From NCBI RefSeq assembly GCF_008370495.1, contig NZ_VTUX01000001.1, positions 62,001 to 126,000 of the forward strand: a DNA stretch of 64,000 nucleotides, read 5' to 3'. Under the pieces are notes generated by a model. That model was not told where the DNA came from. It worked only from the letters and a program-made list of their open reading frames with translations, and did no database searches. Source of the DNA: Pseudohalioglobus sediminis. GTDB taxonomy: Bacteria; Pseudomonadota; Gammaproteobacteria; Pseudomonadales; Halieaceae. This document shows positions 52,489-62,454 of this stretch, in pieces; position 1 is the first letter of the stretch; the number at the start of each line of letters is the position of its first letter. Made by a program: the position numbers and the translations under genes.

Positions 52489-53967
52489 ATGACTTCCCAG
52501 ACGATTATTCTGGTAGGTGTGTGTCTGTATGTGCTGCTGATGCTCGGTGTGGGCATGCTGGCGGCGCGAAGGTCCTCCTCCATGCAGGACTTCGCCGTGT
52601 CCGGGCGCAAAATGTCTCTCTCGGTTTGCTCTATTTCGATAGTCGCGACCTGGTTCGGCAGTGGGCCCATGATGGGCTCCGCAGCAGCTGCCTACGCCGG
52701 ACGAACCCTGGAAGTGCTTCGCGACCCGCTTGTCTCCGGCGTGTCGCTGTTCATTGCCGGCTTTTTTTTCGCGCGCACTTATCGGCGCTCCCGGCGCACC
52801 ACCAGTATCGAATTTACTGAAATCAGGATCGGCCCACTCGCCGGCGTTATCGCTTCATTCGTCAACCTGATTGCCGGGACCATCTGGCTCGGTGGCGTGC
52901 TGTTCGCATTTGGCGTGGTTTTCGAAACCCTGACCGGCCAACCCGCCGCGCTGGGTATTCTGGGCGGCACCCTGGTGATCGTGGTCTACACCATGTTCGG
53001 TGGCCTGCAGGCGGTCGCGGCAACCGATGTTTTGCAGATGGTGTTTATCGTTGTTGGCGTAATGATCCTGTTTTTCGTGGTGCTCGGTGACAGCGGCGGC
53101 TGGAGTGAAGTGGCGCCACAATTGCCGGCCCATGCGTTCGATTTCACCCCGCAGGGTAGTTCCTTTAAAGACTGGTTTGACTATTTACAGGTCTGGTTCA
53201 GTTCCGGCCTGGTGGCGATTGGCACGATGTCTCTGGTGCAGCGGGCGATGGCGGCCAGGGATGAGTACGTGGCCCAGAATGCGTTTTACATCGGCGGCTG
53301 CGTTTACCTGGTTTTCGGCATGATTCCCGTCACCCTGGGTTACATCGCAACGGTCGCCATGCCGGGGGTCGAGGATGCGAATGCGATCATCCCGTTGCTG
53401 GCGGTAGAGCATCTGCATCCGGTTCTGGTGGCGATTTTCGTCGGTGCGGTGGTGTCTGCGATTATGAGCACCTCTGACAGTATCCTGCTGGGCTGCGGCA
53501 CAATTATTTCTGTGAACCTGCTACCGCGAGTCCATGCCGCGCCCAGTGAAGAACTCAAGCTCAGGGTGGCGCGCTGGTCAGTGCCCTGCATGGCTGTCAT
53601 TGCACTGTATACAGCGTTCAATACCGCGACCGTGATATCAGCGATCGCCGCTGCCATATCCCTGGGTTTCGCCGGTTTGACGGCGCCGGGCATCCTGAAC
53701 ATCTGGTGGCCACGACTGACCAGCGCGGGAGGCTATTGCGGCATCTTTTCAGGTTTCGCCACCTTCGCCCTACTGAAATTTACGCATCCGGATTGGCCGG
53801 CAGATTTTATCGGCTTCTGGGTATCACTGCTGGTGACGGTAATTGTGTCGCTGGCCACCCAACAGTCATCGCCGCCGCGGTTGCTGACGGATGTCGATGG
53901 CCAGCCGCTAGACCTGTCTGATCGCCTGGGTACCTTGCCACTGTTGCAGGATAAAAGCGGTAACTGA
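52489..53967 (+). CDS. Sodium:solute symporter family protein
   Basis: 492 residues from the ATG at 52489; a GTG six bases earlier is possible. About 13 hydrophobic helices; recognisable SSS features are ARRSSSMQDFAVSGRKMS near the N-terminus, ATWFGSGPMMGSAAAAY, GGLQAVAATDVLQM and AVVSAIMSTSDSILLGC. Couples Na+ entry to uptake of a solute. Located just after the repeat/fragment junction and divergent in function from its neighbours; the substrate may be a product of the nearby hydrolases. Confidence 0.93.
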   Translation: MTSQTIILVGVCLYVLLMLGVGMLAARRSSSMQDFAVSGRKMSLSVCSISIVATWFGSGPMMGSAAAAYAGRTLEVLRDPLVSGVSLFIAGFFFARTYRRSRRTTSIEFTEIRIGPLAGVIASFVNLIAGTIWLGGVLFAFGVVFETLTGQPAALGILGGTLVIVVYTMFGGLQAVAATDVLQMVFIVVGVMILFFVVLGDSGGWSEVAPQLPAHAFDFTPQGSSFKDWFDYLQVWFSSGLVAIGTMSLVQRAMAARDEYVAQNAFYIGGCVYLVFGMIPVTLGYIATVAMPGVEDANAIIPLLAVEHLHPVLVAIFVGAVVSAIMSTSDSILLGCGTIISVNLLPRVHAAPSEELKLRVARWSVPCMAVIALYTAFNTATVISAIAAAISLGFAGLTAPGILNIWWPRLTSAGGYCGIFSGFATFALLKFTHPDWPADFIGFWVSLLVTVIVSLATQQSSPPRLLTDVDGQPLDLSDRLGTLPLLQDKSGN

Positions 53968-54008
53968 TCCCGGGTGCAGGGTCTGAACCCGGCTTCTGGC
54001 ATGTGGGT

Positions 54009-55181
54009 CTATCGGCTTACTGCTTTTGCCAAGGCCTCGAAAGCCGCCGCCTGCACTGCCCAGTCGTGTTCTGTGCTGGCCTGTTCACGGGCACTTTGCT
54101 GGGCAATCACTACCTGTCGCCCCGGATCGATTGATATGGTCTGTCCGAAAATGCCCATGGCTCGGTAGACCCCCTCGCCTCCGAGCCACCACTGATAGCC
54201 GTATCGCTCATTCGCGGAACTGCCCTCGGTGGACAATGTCATCCAGTCTGCCGGCAGTATCCTTTCACCGTCTGGCAAGGCGCCGCCACGCAGTGCAAAA
54301 AGGCCTATACGCCCGTAGTCACGCAGTGTGGCGCCAAGGCTGCTGCCACCGTATTCGCCGCCTCCCGGGCTCACCAGTTGCCAGTGCGCATCATGTTCCA
54401 TACCGAATGGCTGCCAGATCTTGTTACTGAGATAGGTAGAGAGATTGTTGCCTATAGCAGCCCGCAACAGGTTGCCCACCAGGTGGGTCTCCGCCGTCGA
54501 GTAATTGAAGCGTTCGCCCGGTGGGGCCAGGCGTTGCTTTTGCTTTAGATGGCGGTATAGGGACAGCGTATGCCAGTAAACAGTGTTGATATCAGCGGCG
54601 GGGTCCGAGTAGTTCTCGTCCCAGGCCACACCGGAGGTCATCTGCAGGATGTGCCGGATGGAAACGCCTTCATAGGCAGAGCCCTGCAAGCGCGGTAGAT
54701 AGTCACAGATTGCTTCATCCACGCTGTCGATGTAACCGTCTTTTATCGCGGCGCCCACCAGCATGGAGGTTATGGACTTGGTCACCGACCAGGATAACCA
54801 TCGGGTCTGTTCCGTATTACCAAGCCCGTAGCGCTCATAGCGAATGACGCCATCCTTGATAACGAGTAGGCCCGCGGTATTGTAATCCCTGAAGTAGTCA
54901 TCGATGGTCAATTGTTGACCCTGGTACTCGAAAGCGATGCTGCCCAGGTCCTGCAGGGCGTACGGCAGCGCAAGCGTTTGCGTTCCGCGGCGCACAGTCC
55001 TCACCGGGTAAAGCAGCTCCTGATTGCGAAATCCGGCTACTTTCTCCTCAACACGCCAGAACAGGATGTCTTCAGCCGCGCCCAGGTGGCTGTGGTCTTC
55101 CCGGGGATCGATGTAGGGTGCCTGGGCGCTGGCTGCATGGGCCAGCAGGCTGGCGAAGAGAAGACAGATCAGTATGCGCAT
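54009..55181 (-). CDS. Serine hydrolase, class C beta-lactamase fold
   Basis: 390 residues with signal peptide (LICLLFASLLAHAASAQ). SxxK motif in WSVTKSITSML (Ser nucleophile and Lys), Tyr motif NYSTAETHLVGN, and a C-terminal YGYQWWLGGEG. Typical for EstB/beta-lactamase-like esterases and peptidases of the periplasm. Lies in the leftward block with the sulfotransferase gene and begins 10 bases after it. A second enzyme of this fold is at 62455-63759. Confidence 0.9.
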   Translation of the reverse strand: MRILICLLFASLLAHAASAQAPYIDPREDHSHLGAAEDILFWRVEEKVAGFRNQELLYPVRTVRRGTQTLALPYALQDLGSIAFEYQGQQLTIDDYFRDYNTAGLLVIKDGVIRYERYGLGNTEQTRWLSWSVTKSITSMLVGAAIKDGYIDSVDEAICDYLPRLQGSAYEGVSIRHILQMTSGVAWDENYSDPAADINTVYWHTLSLYRHLKQKQRLAPPGERFNYSTAETHLVGNLLRAAIGNNLSTYLSNKIWQPFGMEHDAHWQLVSPGGGEYGGSSLGATLRDYGRIGLFALRGGALPDGERILPADWMTLSTEGSSANERYGYQWWLGGEGVYRAMGIFGQTISIDPGRQVVIAQQSAREQASTEHDWAVQAAAFEALAKAVSR

Positions 55182-55191
55182 GGGCTGGCGC

Positions 55192-56808
55192 TCAATCTAT
55201 CCGGGGGTCAATGCCCCGACTCTCCAGGACTTTTATCAGTGGCGAGAGCGGGTCCCTGAATTTACGCCACTTTGCGACCGAACTGGTGTAAACCGGCTGC
55301 CTTACCTGGGTGGCGCTAGCGGTGGTAGATGGCTGCTGCTGGGTATGGAAATCGAGACAGGCCGGTTCCAGGGCCAGCCCGCAGTGTGCCAACAGTTGCT
55401 CCGTCTGGGGCTCGAAATCTGTCACCAGGGCCTCGTAAGACTGGTTATAGATCAGCCCCGGCATGGCCTGATGCCAATGTGCCATTAACTGACGGTACGC
55501 CGCGTAATACTCACCCAACTCTTCCAGGTGATAAGAGAAGGGATAGGCGTCGGCGAACAGGGTCTTGTAAACAGCAAAACAGGTATCGAGCGGGTGCCGT
55601 TCCAGATGCACGATTTTTGCCTGCGGCAGCGCCATGTGAATCAGGCCAACATAAAGAAAATTCAATGGCATTTTGTCGATGAAGCGCTCACTGCTTCCAG
55701 TGACAGGCCTGGTGCTGTCAATGTACTGCTGCCCGAGCAGGCTAAAGTCCAGTTGCGTGCTGGCGACAACGCGATCAAGTTTGGAGACATCCGCAGCGGC
55801 CTTGTCAGCAGGGAGGTATTTTCTCGCCGCCTTACTCATTTCCAGGGCGAAGTTGTTCAATTCACCCGCACTGGATACGGACGAGTGACTGGCAAAAATG
55901 CGCTCGACCAGTGTGGTACCCGTGCGCGGCATTCCGAGGACGAAAATAGCCTCCTCATTGGCGCAGTCGCCCTGATGCGCTTGAATAAACTCGGCGTCAT
56001 AGTGCGCTGCGATCTCACGCATGGTTGCGACATCCCCTGACACATCGTAGCGCATGCGTTGCCGGCGCGCGGCTGCGCCGGCAGCCAGGTGCTGGAAGGC
56101 TTGCTGCCATTGCTGCAGGTCTTCGTATTCCTTGGCCAGGCTGAAATTGAGTTGTACGCGGGCGTTGTGATCTTGCGGGTAGCGATCAAGTGCGGCATGC
56201 AGCGATGCCAGGTTATTGCGCCCGGTGGTTTGCGTGCGCAGGTCTGAGCGCAGTTTATACGCCTCGAAGTCTCGCGGGTTGAGGCTTATGGCATTCTGCA
56301 AGGCCTGTTCCGCCGCATTGAAATTACCGAGAAAGCGGTGGACGCTGGCCAGGTTGTAATGATGCTCGGATTGGTCCGGCTCCAGCCGGATCGCCCGCTG
56401 GTAGTGATGCAGAGCCCTCTCATGGTGATTGAGACGGGACAGTTGCAGGGCCAGCTGAGCGCACTGGAAGCCACTGCTGAGATCAAGCTTATCCAGTTTC
56501 TCGACAATTGGCCGCGCTGCCCTGGTGTCGCCTGCGCGCATCAGGCAGGCTGCTTTTTGCAGCTGCCAGCGGGGATTGTCGGGTTCCAGGGCGATAGCCT
56601 TGTCTATGGCATGCACTGCCCCCCGGGCGTTACCGACCCTGGCAGCCAGCTGGCTGGCTGTGTACCACCCCGAGGCGAAGCCAGGAAACTGCCTGTTTAA
56701 CTGGCGACAGCTGATAATCGCCTGTTTGGTGTTGCCCTGGCCGACTGCTGCCAGCACCCTGGCTTCCAGTTGCTGCGGGCCGGTACCGGCTTTGCTGCTG
56801 ATTTCCAT
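55192..56808 (-). CDS. TPR-containing sulfotransferase
   Basis: 538 residues. Residues about 1-240 are tetratricopeptide repeats (GNARGAVHAIDKAIALEPDNPRW, NHHERALHHYQRAIRLEPDQSE, NFNAAEQALQNAISLNPRDFE). The sulfotransferase domain starts at about 290 with the PAPS-binding loop FVLGMPRTGTTLVERIFASH, then IVHLERHPLDTCFAVYKTLF. It would transfer sulfate from PAPS to an unknown acceptor. The combination is common in marine proteobacteria. No signal peptide. Confidence 0.92.
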   Translation of the reverse strand: MEISSKAGTGPQQLEARVLAAVGQGNTKQAIISCRQLNRQFPGFASGWYTASQLAARVGNARGAVHAIDKAIALEPDNPRWQLQKAACLMRAGDTRAARPIVEKLDKLDLSSGFQCAQLALQLSRLNHHERALHHYQRAIRLEPDQSEHHYNLASVHRFLGNFNAAEQALQNAISLNPRDFEAYKLRSDLRTQTTGRNNLASLHAALDRYPQDHNARVQLNFSLAKEYEDLQQWQQAFQHLAAGAAARRQRMRYDVSGDVATMREIAAHYDAEFIQAHQGDCANEEAIFVLGMPRTGTTLVERIFASHSSVSSAGELNNFALEMSKAARKYLPADKAAADVSKLDRVVASTQLDFSLLGQQYIDSTRPVTGSSERFIDKMPLNFLYVGLIHMALPQAKIVHLERHPLDTCFAVYKTLFADAYPFSYHLEELGEYYAAYRQLMAHWHQAMPGLIYNQSYEALVTDFEPQTEQLLAHCGLALEPACLDFHTQQQPSTTASATQVRQPVYTSSVAKWRKFRDPLSPLIKVLESRGIDPRID

Positions 56809-56844
56809 GTTTCAATTATGCGCAAGCATGTAAGTCATGGCCAT

Positions 56845-56869
56845 AAAAAAACCGGGCACAAGGCCCGGT
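56845..56869 (-). terminator. Intrinsic terminator after the TonB-dependent receptor gene
   Basis: On the minus strand ACCGGGC-CTTGT-GCCCGGT is followed by seven T. It lies 40 bases after the stop of the receptor gene. A second small hairpin (CCACTCC/GGAGTGG, 56878-56900) precedes it. Confidence 0.85.
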
Positions 56870-56909
56870 AAGCTCAACCACTCCAGGTAGGGCGGAGTGG
56901 CCCGCATGC

Positions 56910-59408
56910 CTAGAAGCGATAGCTGGCCGCCAGCCCGATAGTGCGCGGCTGTGTAATCATCTGCCGGTTACCATTGCCATACCAGTTCTCAAAGGTGCCC
57001 GTATCAAAGCTCCAGTAGCCACTGGGGAAGGCACCCGTGACACCCTCTTCATCACCCAGGTTTTTACCGTAGAGCGTGACATCCCAATTCTCGGTGATCA
57101 GGCCCAGGGAGGCACCGAACAGCCAGAAGTCATCGTGAGTCTGTGCTTGCGGTGAATCCGCGTCGATGAAGTTCTCGGATTCTGACTGGTAGTAGGCGTT
57201 GACCCTGCCCACCATGTCCATTGCGCTGGACAACTGCCAGGTGTAGTCCATAGAGCCGCTGAAGACGTTTTCAGGCGTACCGGGAAGCGTGGAGCCATCA
57301 GGCGCGATGAGTTCCCCGGTCTGGGTACTGAAGAAATCCTCTTCCAGTTCGGCTTTCACGTAGGTATAGCCCAGGTGATAGCCCAGGGCATCTGTCAGGT
57401 AGCCATTGAGTTCGAGTTCGATACCTGAGGTAGAGGCTTTATCGCCATTTTCGGCCATGTAAAAGCCCCACCAGGAAGAGGTGGTATTCAGTTGCGGGTC
57501 TTCCCAGTCAACGTAAAAGACCGAAACGGTATAGGCCATACGCTCGGTTTGACCTTTGAAGCCGAGCTCATAGTTGCTCACTGAATCGGAATCGTAGCTG
57601 CGAATCGCTTCCGCGTTGGGCTCGCCAAAATTATCCCCATTGTCGAGACTGGGAATCGCGTTGGCACCACCGCGACGATAGCCCTCGGAGTAGGTGCCAT
57701 AAACCATGCTGGCATCACTGATATCCCAGGACAGGTTTAGCTTGACCAGAATATCGTCGTCCTCGTCCCGCGACTGTGGCACAGGATCAGATGTGGCGTT
57801 AATGCCCAGTGGAAAACCCATAATCGTGTCGTTGACGGTTTCGTTATCAAACCAGCGCAGACCACCTGTCAAGCGCAGGGCGTCAGTGAAGTTGTAGGTA
57901 AGCTCGCCGTACACGGCAAGCTCCTCAAAGGTGACATCGCGACGGTATTCAAAATCCCGTTCACTCAGCTCAGGATAGACCTTGGGCCAGAAGTTATCGC
58001 AGACCGGGTCACCCGTTTCAGCACAGGTTACGCTGAACTCATTCATTCCGGGGTTCCAGCTGTTCTGGTAGACAGTCTGGTCCTGGTCAAGATAGAAGGC
58101 ACCAACCAGCCAGTCGAAGTTGGCAATGGATTCGTTTGACACCAGGCGCAGTTCCTGGACAAAGGCTTCGTCTTTGTAGCCGCGTTCCGCGCGCTGGGCT
58201 GGCCGCGGCCAGCCGCTATAGCCAAAAGCGGTAATCCAGTCGCGGCTGTTCTCGGGAATTTCCTCACCACCACTGACCCAGAGGCCGCCGTTGTCGCTGT
58301 CGCCTTCACCTTCATGATCGTACCAGGACGAGTTCGAGGTCAGGGTGGCGAAGCCAAGGTCCCATTCCACGTCCAGGCTGAACAGGTCCACATCGCGTTC
58401 AGACGGCTCCAGCAACACCTGGCCGCTCTCATGATCGTCGTACTCAAAATACAGGTCGGAATCTACCGGCTGGTTGTTATTGCCCTCGGTAACTGCACGG
58501 CGGGCACCGATCTCATCTTCCTGATGATGATAGCTGGCAAGTATGCTCAGGTTATCGGTAATGTCCCAGGCGGCGGCCACACGCGCGTAATCGATAGTAA
58601 CGTCGTCAGCATCCTTCTTGTTGCGATAGCATGAACCGTTATTCAGCACCGCGTCGTCAGCGGCCTCCCGGGGGCTTACACAGCCATCGGCAGTGGCTAC
58701 CAGAGGCTCGCCAAACTCGTTGAGCTGGTAGGCGTTGACGTAATCAATAATACCGTCGTTATCAATACGCCCGATTGAACCGCGCACGGCAAACGAGTCA
58801 CCCATTGGAATATTGATCATGCCGTAAAGATCGGCGTTGTTGCCGTCAGAACCGGAGGTCTCGCTGTAACCCGCGCTGACCTGTCCTTCGAAACCGTCCG
58901 TTGTCGGTTTGTTGGTGATGTAGCGTACGGTGCCGCCGAGCGAGCCTGATCCGTACAGCGTGCCCTGAGGGCCGCGCAGCACTTCCACCCGCTGGATGTC
59001 ACGAAGCACGAAGTTGGCAAACAGGGGCGTGTTGTCAACATAGGTCGAGACCGTAGGCACCGCGTTCAGTGCGATGTCACCATTGAGGCCGTTGTCCACG
59101 TTCAGGCCTCGAATGATGATGCTGTTGACGGTGCCGGAATTGCGATAACCACGATCGACAACCGAAACGCCCGACATCGCGCGCAGCAATTCTGCCTGGT
59201 CAGTGATCTGCAGCGCTTCAATCTCCTCTCCGGCCATCGCAGAGATGTTGTAGGGTATATCCTGCATTGACTGCTGCCTCGCTGAAGCAGTCACGATTAC
59301 CTCTTCCAGTGTCGTGTTCTGTGCCAGCGCAGCCGTAGCAGTCAGCGTGGTCGCAGTGCTGATGGCAGTGGCCAGCAGTTTCTTGCTGAATGTGCGATTT
59401 GGTTTCAT
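56910..59408 (-). CDS. TonB-dependent outer membrane receptor
   Basis: 832 residues. Signal region (LLATAISTATTLTATAALAQ), TonB box-like TLEEVIVTASARQQ, plug domain with GVSVVDRGYRNSGTVNSIIIRG and VEVLRGPQGTLYGSGSLGGTVRY, and a long barrel ending in TIGLAASYRF. GGGGGA lies upstream of the ATG. It is downstream of the nitrilase-superfamily gene and the MocR-like regulator on the same strand, which suggests that regulator controls it. Confidence 0.95.
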   Translation of the reverse strand: MKPNRTFSKKLLATAISTATTLTATAALAQNTTLEEVIVTASARQQSMQDIPYNISAMAGEEIEALQITDQAELLRAMSGVSVVDRGYRNSGTVNSIIIRGLNVDNGLNGDIALNAVPTVSTYVDNTPLFANFVLRDIQRVEVLRGPQGTLYGSGSLGGTVRYITNKPTTDGFEGQVSAGYSETSGSDGNNADLYGMINIPMGDSFAVRGSIGRIDNDGIIDYVNAYQLNEFGEPLVATADGCVSPREAADDAVLNNGSCYRNKKDADDVTIDYARVAAAWDITDNLSILASYHHQEDEIGARRAVTEGNNNQPVDSDLYFEYDDHESGQVLLEPSERDVDLFSLDVEWDLGFATLTSNSSWYDHEGEGDSDNGGLWVSGGEEIPENSRDWITAFGYSGWPRPAQRAERGYKDEAFVQELRLVSNESIANFDWLVGAFYLDQDQTVYQNSWNPGMNEFSVTCAETGDPVCDNFWPKVYPELSERDFEYRRDVTFEELAVYGELTYNFTDALRLTGGLRWFDNETVNDTIMGFPLGINATSDPVPQSRDEDDDILVKLNLSWDISDASMVYGTYSEGYRRGGANAIPSLDNGDNFGEPNAEAIRSYDSDSVSNYELGFKGQTERMAYTVSVFYVDWEDPQLNTTSSWWGFYMAENGDKASTSGIELELNGYLTDALGYHLGYTYVKAELEEDFFSTQTGELIAPDGSTLPGTPENVFSGSMDYTWQLSSAMDMVGRVNAYYQSESENFIDADSPQAQTHDDFWLFGASLGLITENWDVTLYGKNLGDEEGVTGAFPSGYWSFDTGTFENWYGNGNRQMITQPRTIGLAASYRF

Positions 59409-59527
59409 GTATCCCCCAGAGTGCCGTTATTTAAGTCGTTTGAGACCCTTTGCATACGGTTTTTATTGCTTGCAGATAAACTACCCAACCCGCCTGCTCA
59501 CAAGTAGGGCCAATTGACCCTCGCTTA

Positions 59528-60391
59528 TTAGTCCAGTTTGGCGCCTTTCGCAGACGGCTTGACCAACGGGCCCAGCTCAGCCATCGCGCCTTCCGGCAGC
59601 GCGCCGGAGTAGACAGGAAAATCAATGCTGGCATCGCGAAAGCTCTTCAAGGGCTGGCCTAAACCATTGACCCCGCGTTCACGCACTCGCCTGACGAGGC
59701 CGAGATCCAGTTCCAATGGGAAAGTCTCGGCAAGTTCGCTGGCCTGGTGAACGATGTTGCCATCGGGGGCAACGACTATGGATTTACCGTTGCCCAATGC
59801 GCCTGCCACATTTACATTGAATACGTAGCACTGGTTGCTGACAGCGTTTGCCCGCGCCAGACAGAGCTCAAGGTCCCTGTCGGTGGTGTTGGTCATGGTA
59901 GGACAGAGGATAACCTCAGCGCCCATCCAGGCCATTTGCCTCACCGTCTCCGGGAACCACTGGTCATAACAGATGTTGAGCCCGAAACGGCCAACATCCG
60001 GCACATCGAATACCAGGAATTCAGTGCCGGGCCGCACACCCTCTTCATAAGGGCAGAAAGGAAACATTTTCCGATAACGACCGACGACCGTCCCCTGTGG
60101 CTCGATCACCAGGGCGGTGTTGTACACCTTGTCGCCATCTTTTTCGTAGACGCTGCCGGGGACCAGCCAGATGCCGAGATCGCGTGCTATGCGGCAGTAG
60201 AATTGTTCAATTTCACCAGGCAATGCCTGGGCAAAGGATTTCTCTGTGCCGAAACTGGCGAGTTCGCCCACCACCACCATCTGCACCCAGGGGAAAAGTC
60301 TGAGCGTACTTTCGATCTCCTTCTGGATGAGATAGCGATTGTCCTTGCCAGATATTTCCAGCTGCAGCCCGGCGACGGCGAAGTGACTCAT
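59528..60391 (-). CDS. Nitrilase-superfamily carbon-nitrogen hydrolase
   Basis: 287 residues. Catalytic triad E43 (VVVGELASFG), K108 (VGRYRKMFPF) and C141 (GLNICYDQWFPE) is intact. AAGGAAG precedes the ATG. The family hydrolyses amides, N-carbamoyl groups or, less often, nitriles in the cytoplasm. It stands between the MocR regulator (83 bases away) and a TonB-dependent receptor, on the same strand, so it may process an imported amide. Confidence 0.92.
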   Translation of the reverse strand: MSHFAVAGLQLEISGKDNRYLIQKEIESTLRLFPWVQMVVVGELASFGTEKSFAQALPGEIEQFYCRIARDLGIWLVPGSVYEKDGDKVYNTALVIEPQGTVVGRYRKMFPFCPYEEGVRPGTEFLVFDVPDVGRFGLNICYDQWFPETVRQMAWMGAEVILCPTMTNTTDRDLELCLARANAVSNQCYVFNVNVAGALGNGKSIVVAPDGNIVHQASELAETFPLELDLGLVRRVRERGVNGLGQPLKSFRDASIDFPVYSGALPEGAMAELGPLVKPSAKGAKLD

Positions 60392-60473
60392 GAGCCAGTC
60401 TTCCTTAAATGCGAGTAAATAGTTCGATGATTGAATTTAATGAAAAACGGCGCCGCGTAGATAGGGCCAGTTA

Positions 60474-62330
60474 TCAGGTCGTGTTTAGGCCAGTTGTTGC
60501 ATCGTGCGCTTCGCCATCAGGAATGTGCTGGGGGATGTAGCGATCAATCAGCCAGCCGTCCTCATCGAACAGCTTTATCACACTGCCTTCACGGCGCACA
60601 TCGTAGATCCCGGTCTCGCCCCAGGCCCAGCGCCCCCACTGGCGGTGCCAGCGATCACCTTCAATCCACCAGTGGCCCTGGTCCACGTCCTCAGCAGCGT
60701 AGCCGGCCTTGCCGATCAGTGATCCGTCATCGCAGATCTCGATAGTGCAGGGATCACCGTAGGCAATGACGCTGACCATGACTTTCCCCGCGAGCGCGTC
60801 GTGTAACGCGCTGCCCACCAGGTGCTCACCCCTGGCGTTGTCGAAGGTCTCGGTTTTATTTTCAGTCAGATCGTGAAACAGGTCCCGCAGCGCCAGCACG
60901 CCATCACGTATGCGCTCATGAGGAATACTGGTCACCCCCATGCGGAAACAGTTTTTGGGTGCGTTGGAGGTGGCATAATAGTGGTCTACCGGTTCGATCA
61001 ATATGCCGCGCTTTGCGGCTTCTTCTGCCACATACTTGACGTCCAGGTCCTCCGGCCCTCGCACCCAGAGGGAGGTACCGCCCTGGGCGGGTGCCATTTC
61101 AACATAAAACAACATGTAGTAATTCAGCGCCCGGCGCAGGGCAATCCAGCGTTGCTCAAAGATGCGATGCATGTGCATGAGAAAGCTGTCGTAATGCCCC
61201 AGTGAAAGGAAAAATGCCGCCGTGCGCTGATTATTCAGTGGCGGATGGCGAACCATCAGCCGCCGCAGCTTACGGGCCTCATCAATCACCTCCGGCGCAG
61301 CCACCATGAAGCCAAGCCTCAGTCCGGGTGACAGGACTTTTGACAGACAGGACACGTAGATCACCCGATCTTCCCTGTCCATGCTGCGCAAAGCAGGATG
61401 GGGAGACGTCAGGTAGTTACTCTCAAATTCGAAGTCGTCCTCAATAATCAATGCGTCGTTGCGGCCGGCTGCAGCAAGCAGGGCCTGCCGCCTCTCCATG
61501 GACATGGTTACCGCCGTCGGCGTCTGGTGGCTGGGGGTGACGTAGATGAGCTGGCAGTCGTCCAGGCGCTCATCGACAACAAGGCCCTGTTCGTCTACCG
61601 GCTGGTAGATGATGGGTGCGCCGCGCTGTGCAAGCAGCCGACGCATGCCCGGGTAGCCCGGCTCCTCAACTGCTACCGCCACCTGTGTGTCAACCAGCAG
61701 CTGGGCGACCAGATAGAGCGCCTGCTGAGTACCCACGGTCACCAGTATCTCTTCCGGACGCGCCTGAATACCCCGACGTGGCAGGATGCGGGTGCGAATC
61801 TGCTCGATCAGCACCGGGTCGTCGATGTCGCCCGTCTCCCCTGCCCAGGCATTGATCTCCCTGACCCCCAGCGCGAGCCTGCTCGCCTCTCGCCACTCTT
61901 TGACCGGATACAGGGAATGATCGAACTGGCCCTCCAGGAACGGGTAGGGGTATTGCTGCCAGTTCGGCGGACACGTGAACTCCTGCGATGGCGCCAGTGA
62001 GCCCCTGAAGCGCATACGCCAGCGCGAGCTGGCTTCCCGCCGGCGCTTCTGGAACTTTTCCGGCGCTACCTGGCCCGCCTTGATCTCCTCGTTAACATAC
62101 AGGCCACTGCGCTCCCGGCTGACGAGGTAGCCCTCATCCACCAATTGCTGGTAGGCCAGTACGACCGTGTTGCGGGCAACCCCCAGGTGTTCCGCCAACT
62201 TACGTGAGGAGGGAAGGCGCTGCCCCTCGGGGAAATTGCCCAGGGTTATCGCCTCCACCAGCTTCTGGCGGATCTGGGCCTGCAGATTGAGTGTAGATTC
62301 GGGGTCGAGGTAAATGATGGCTTCGCTCAT
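60474..62330 (-). CDS. MocR-type regulator (GntR/aminotransferase) with extra C-terminal domain
   Basis: 618 residues; typical MocR proteins are about 450-500. N-terminal GntR winged helix (RQKLVEAITLGNFPEGQRLPSSRKLAEHLGVARNTVVLAYQQLV) and an aminotransferase class I fold with LIIEDDFEFE and the PLP-lysine motif SCLSKVLSPGLRLGF. The last about 120 residues (EHLVGSALHDALAGKV..., GHWWIEGDRWHRQWGRW, KLFDEDGWLI) form an additional Trp-rich beta domain similar in style to DUF995. It probably senses PLP or an amino compound and controls the nitrilase and TonB receptor genes. Confidence 0.92.
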   Translation of the reverse strand: MSEAIIYLDPESTLNLQAQIRQKLVEAITLGNFPEGQRLPSSRKLAEHLGVARNTVVLAYQQLVDEGYLVSRERSGLYVNEEIKAGQVAPEKFQKRRREASSRWRMRFRGSLAPSQEFTCPPNWQQYPYPFLEGQFDHSLYPVKEWREASRLALGVREINAWAGETGDIDDPVLIEQIRTRILPRRGIQARPEEILVTVGTQQALYLVAQLLVDTQVAVAVEEPGYPGMRRLLAQRGAPIIYQPVDEQGLVVDERLDDCQLIYVTPSHQTPTAVTMSMERRQALLAAAGRNDALIIEDDFEFESNYLTSPHPALRSMDREDRVIYVSCLSKVLSPGLRLGFMVAAPEVIDEARKLRRLMVRHPPLNNQRTAAFFLSLGHYDSFLMHMHRIFEQRWIALRRALNYYMLFYVEMAPAQGGTSLWVRGPEDLDVKYVAEEAAKRGILIEPVDHYYATSNAPKNCFRMGVTSIPHERIRDGVLALRDLFHDLTENKTETFDNARGEHLVGSALHDALAGKVMVSVIAYGDPCTIEICDDGSLIGKAGYAAEDVDQGHWWIEGDRWHRQWGRWAWGETGIYDVRREGSVIKLFDEDGWLIDRYIPQHIPDGEAHDATTGLNTT

Positions 62331-62429
62331 GCGCGGATTTTAACTCACGCAAGAGTTCGATTGCATCGACAAACTGGCGCGTTTGTCAGCGCCCTGCCCG
62401 TGGCTGTGCGAGTAAGGGCTTTATACGCT

Positions 62430-62454
62430 GCCCCGGCACTTGAAGTGCCGGGGC
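62430..62454 (-). terminator. Strong hairpin directly after the serine hydrolase gene
   Basis: An 11-bp stem (GCCCCGGCACT/AGTGCCGGGGC) with a 3-base loop ends exactly at the base before the stop codon of the leftward serine hydrolase gene. There is no T run after it on the minus strand, so it may act as a mRNA-stabilising or weak termination hairpin. Confidence 0.55.
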
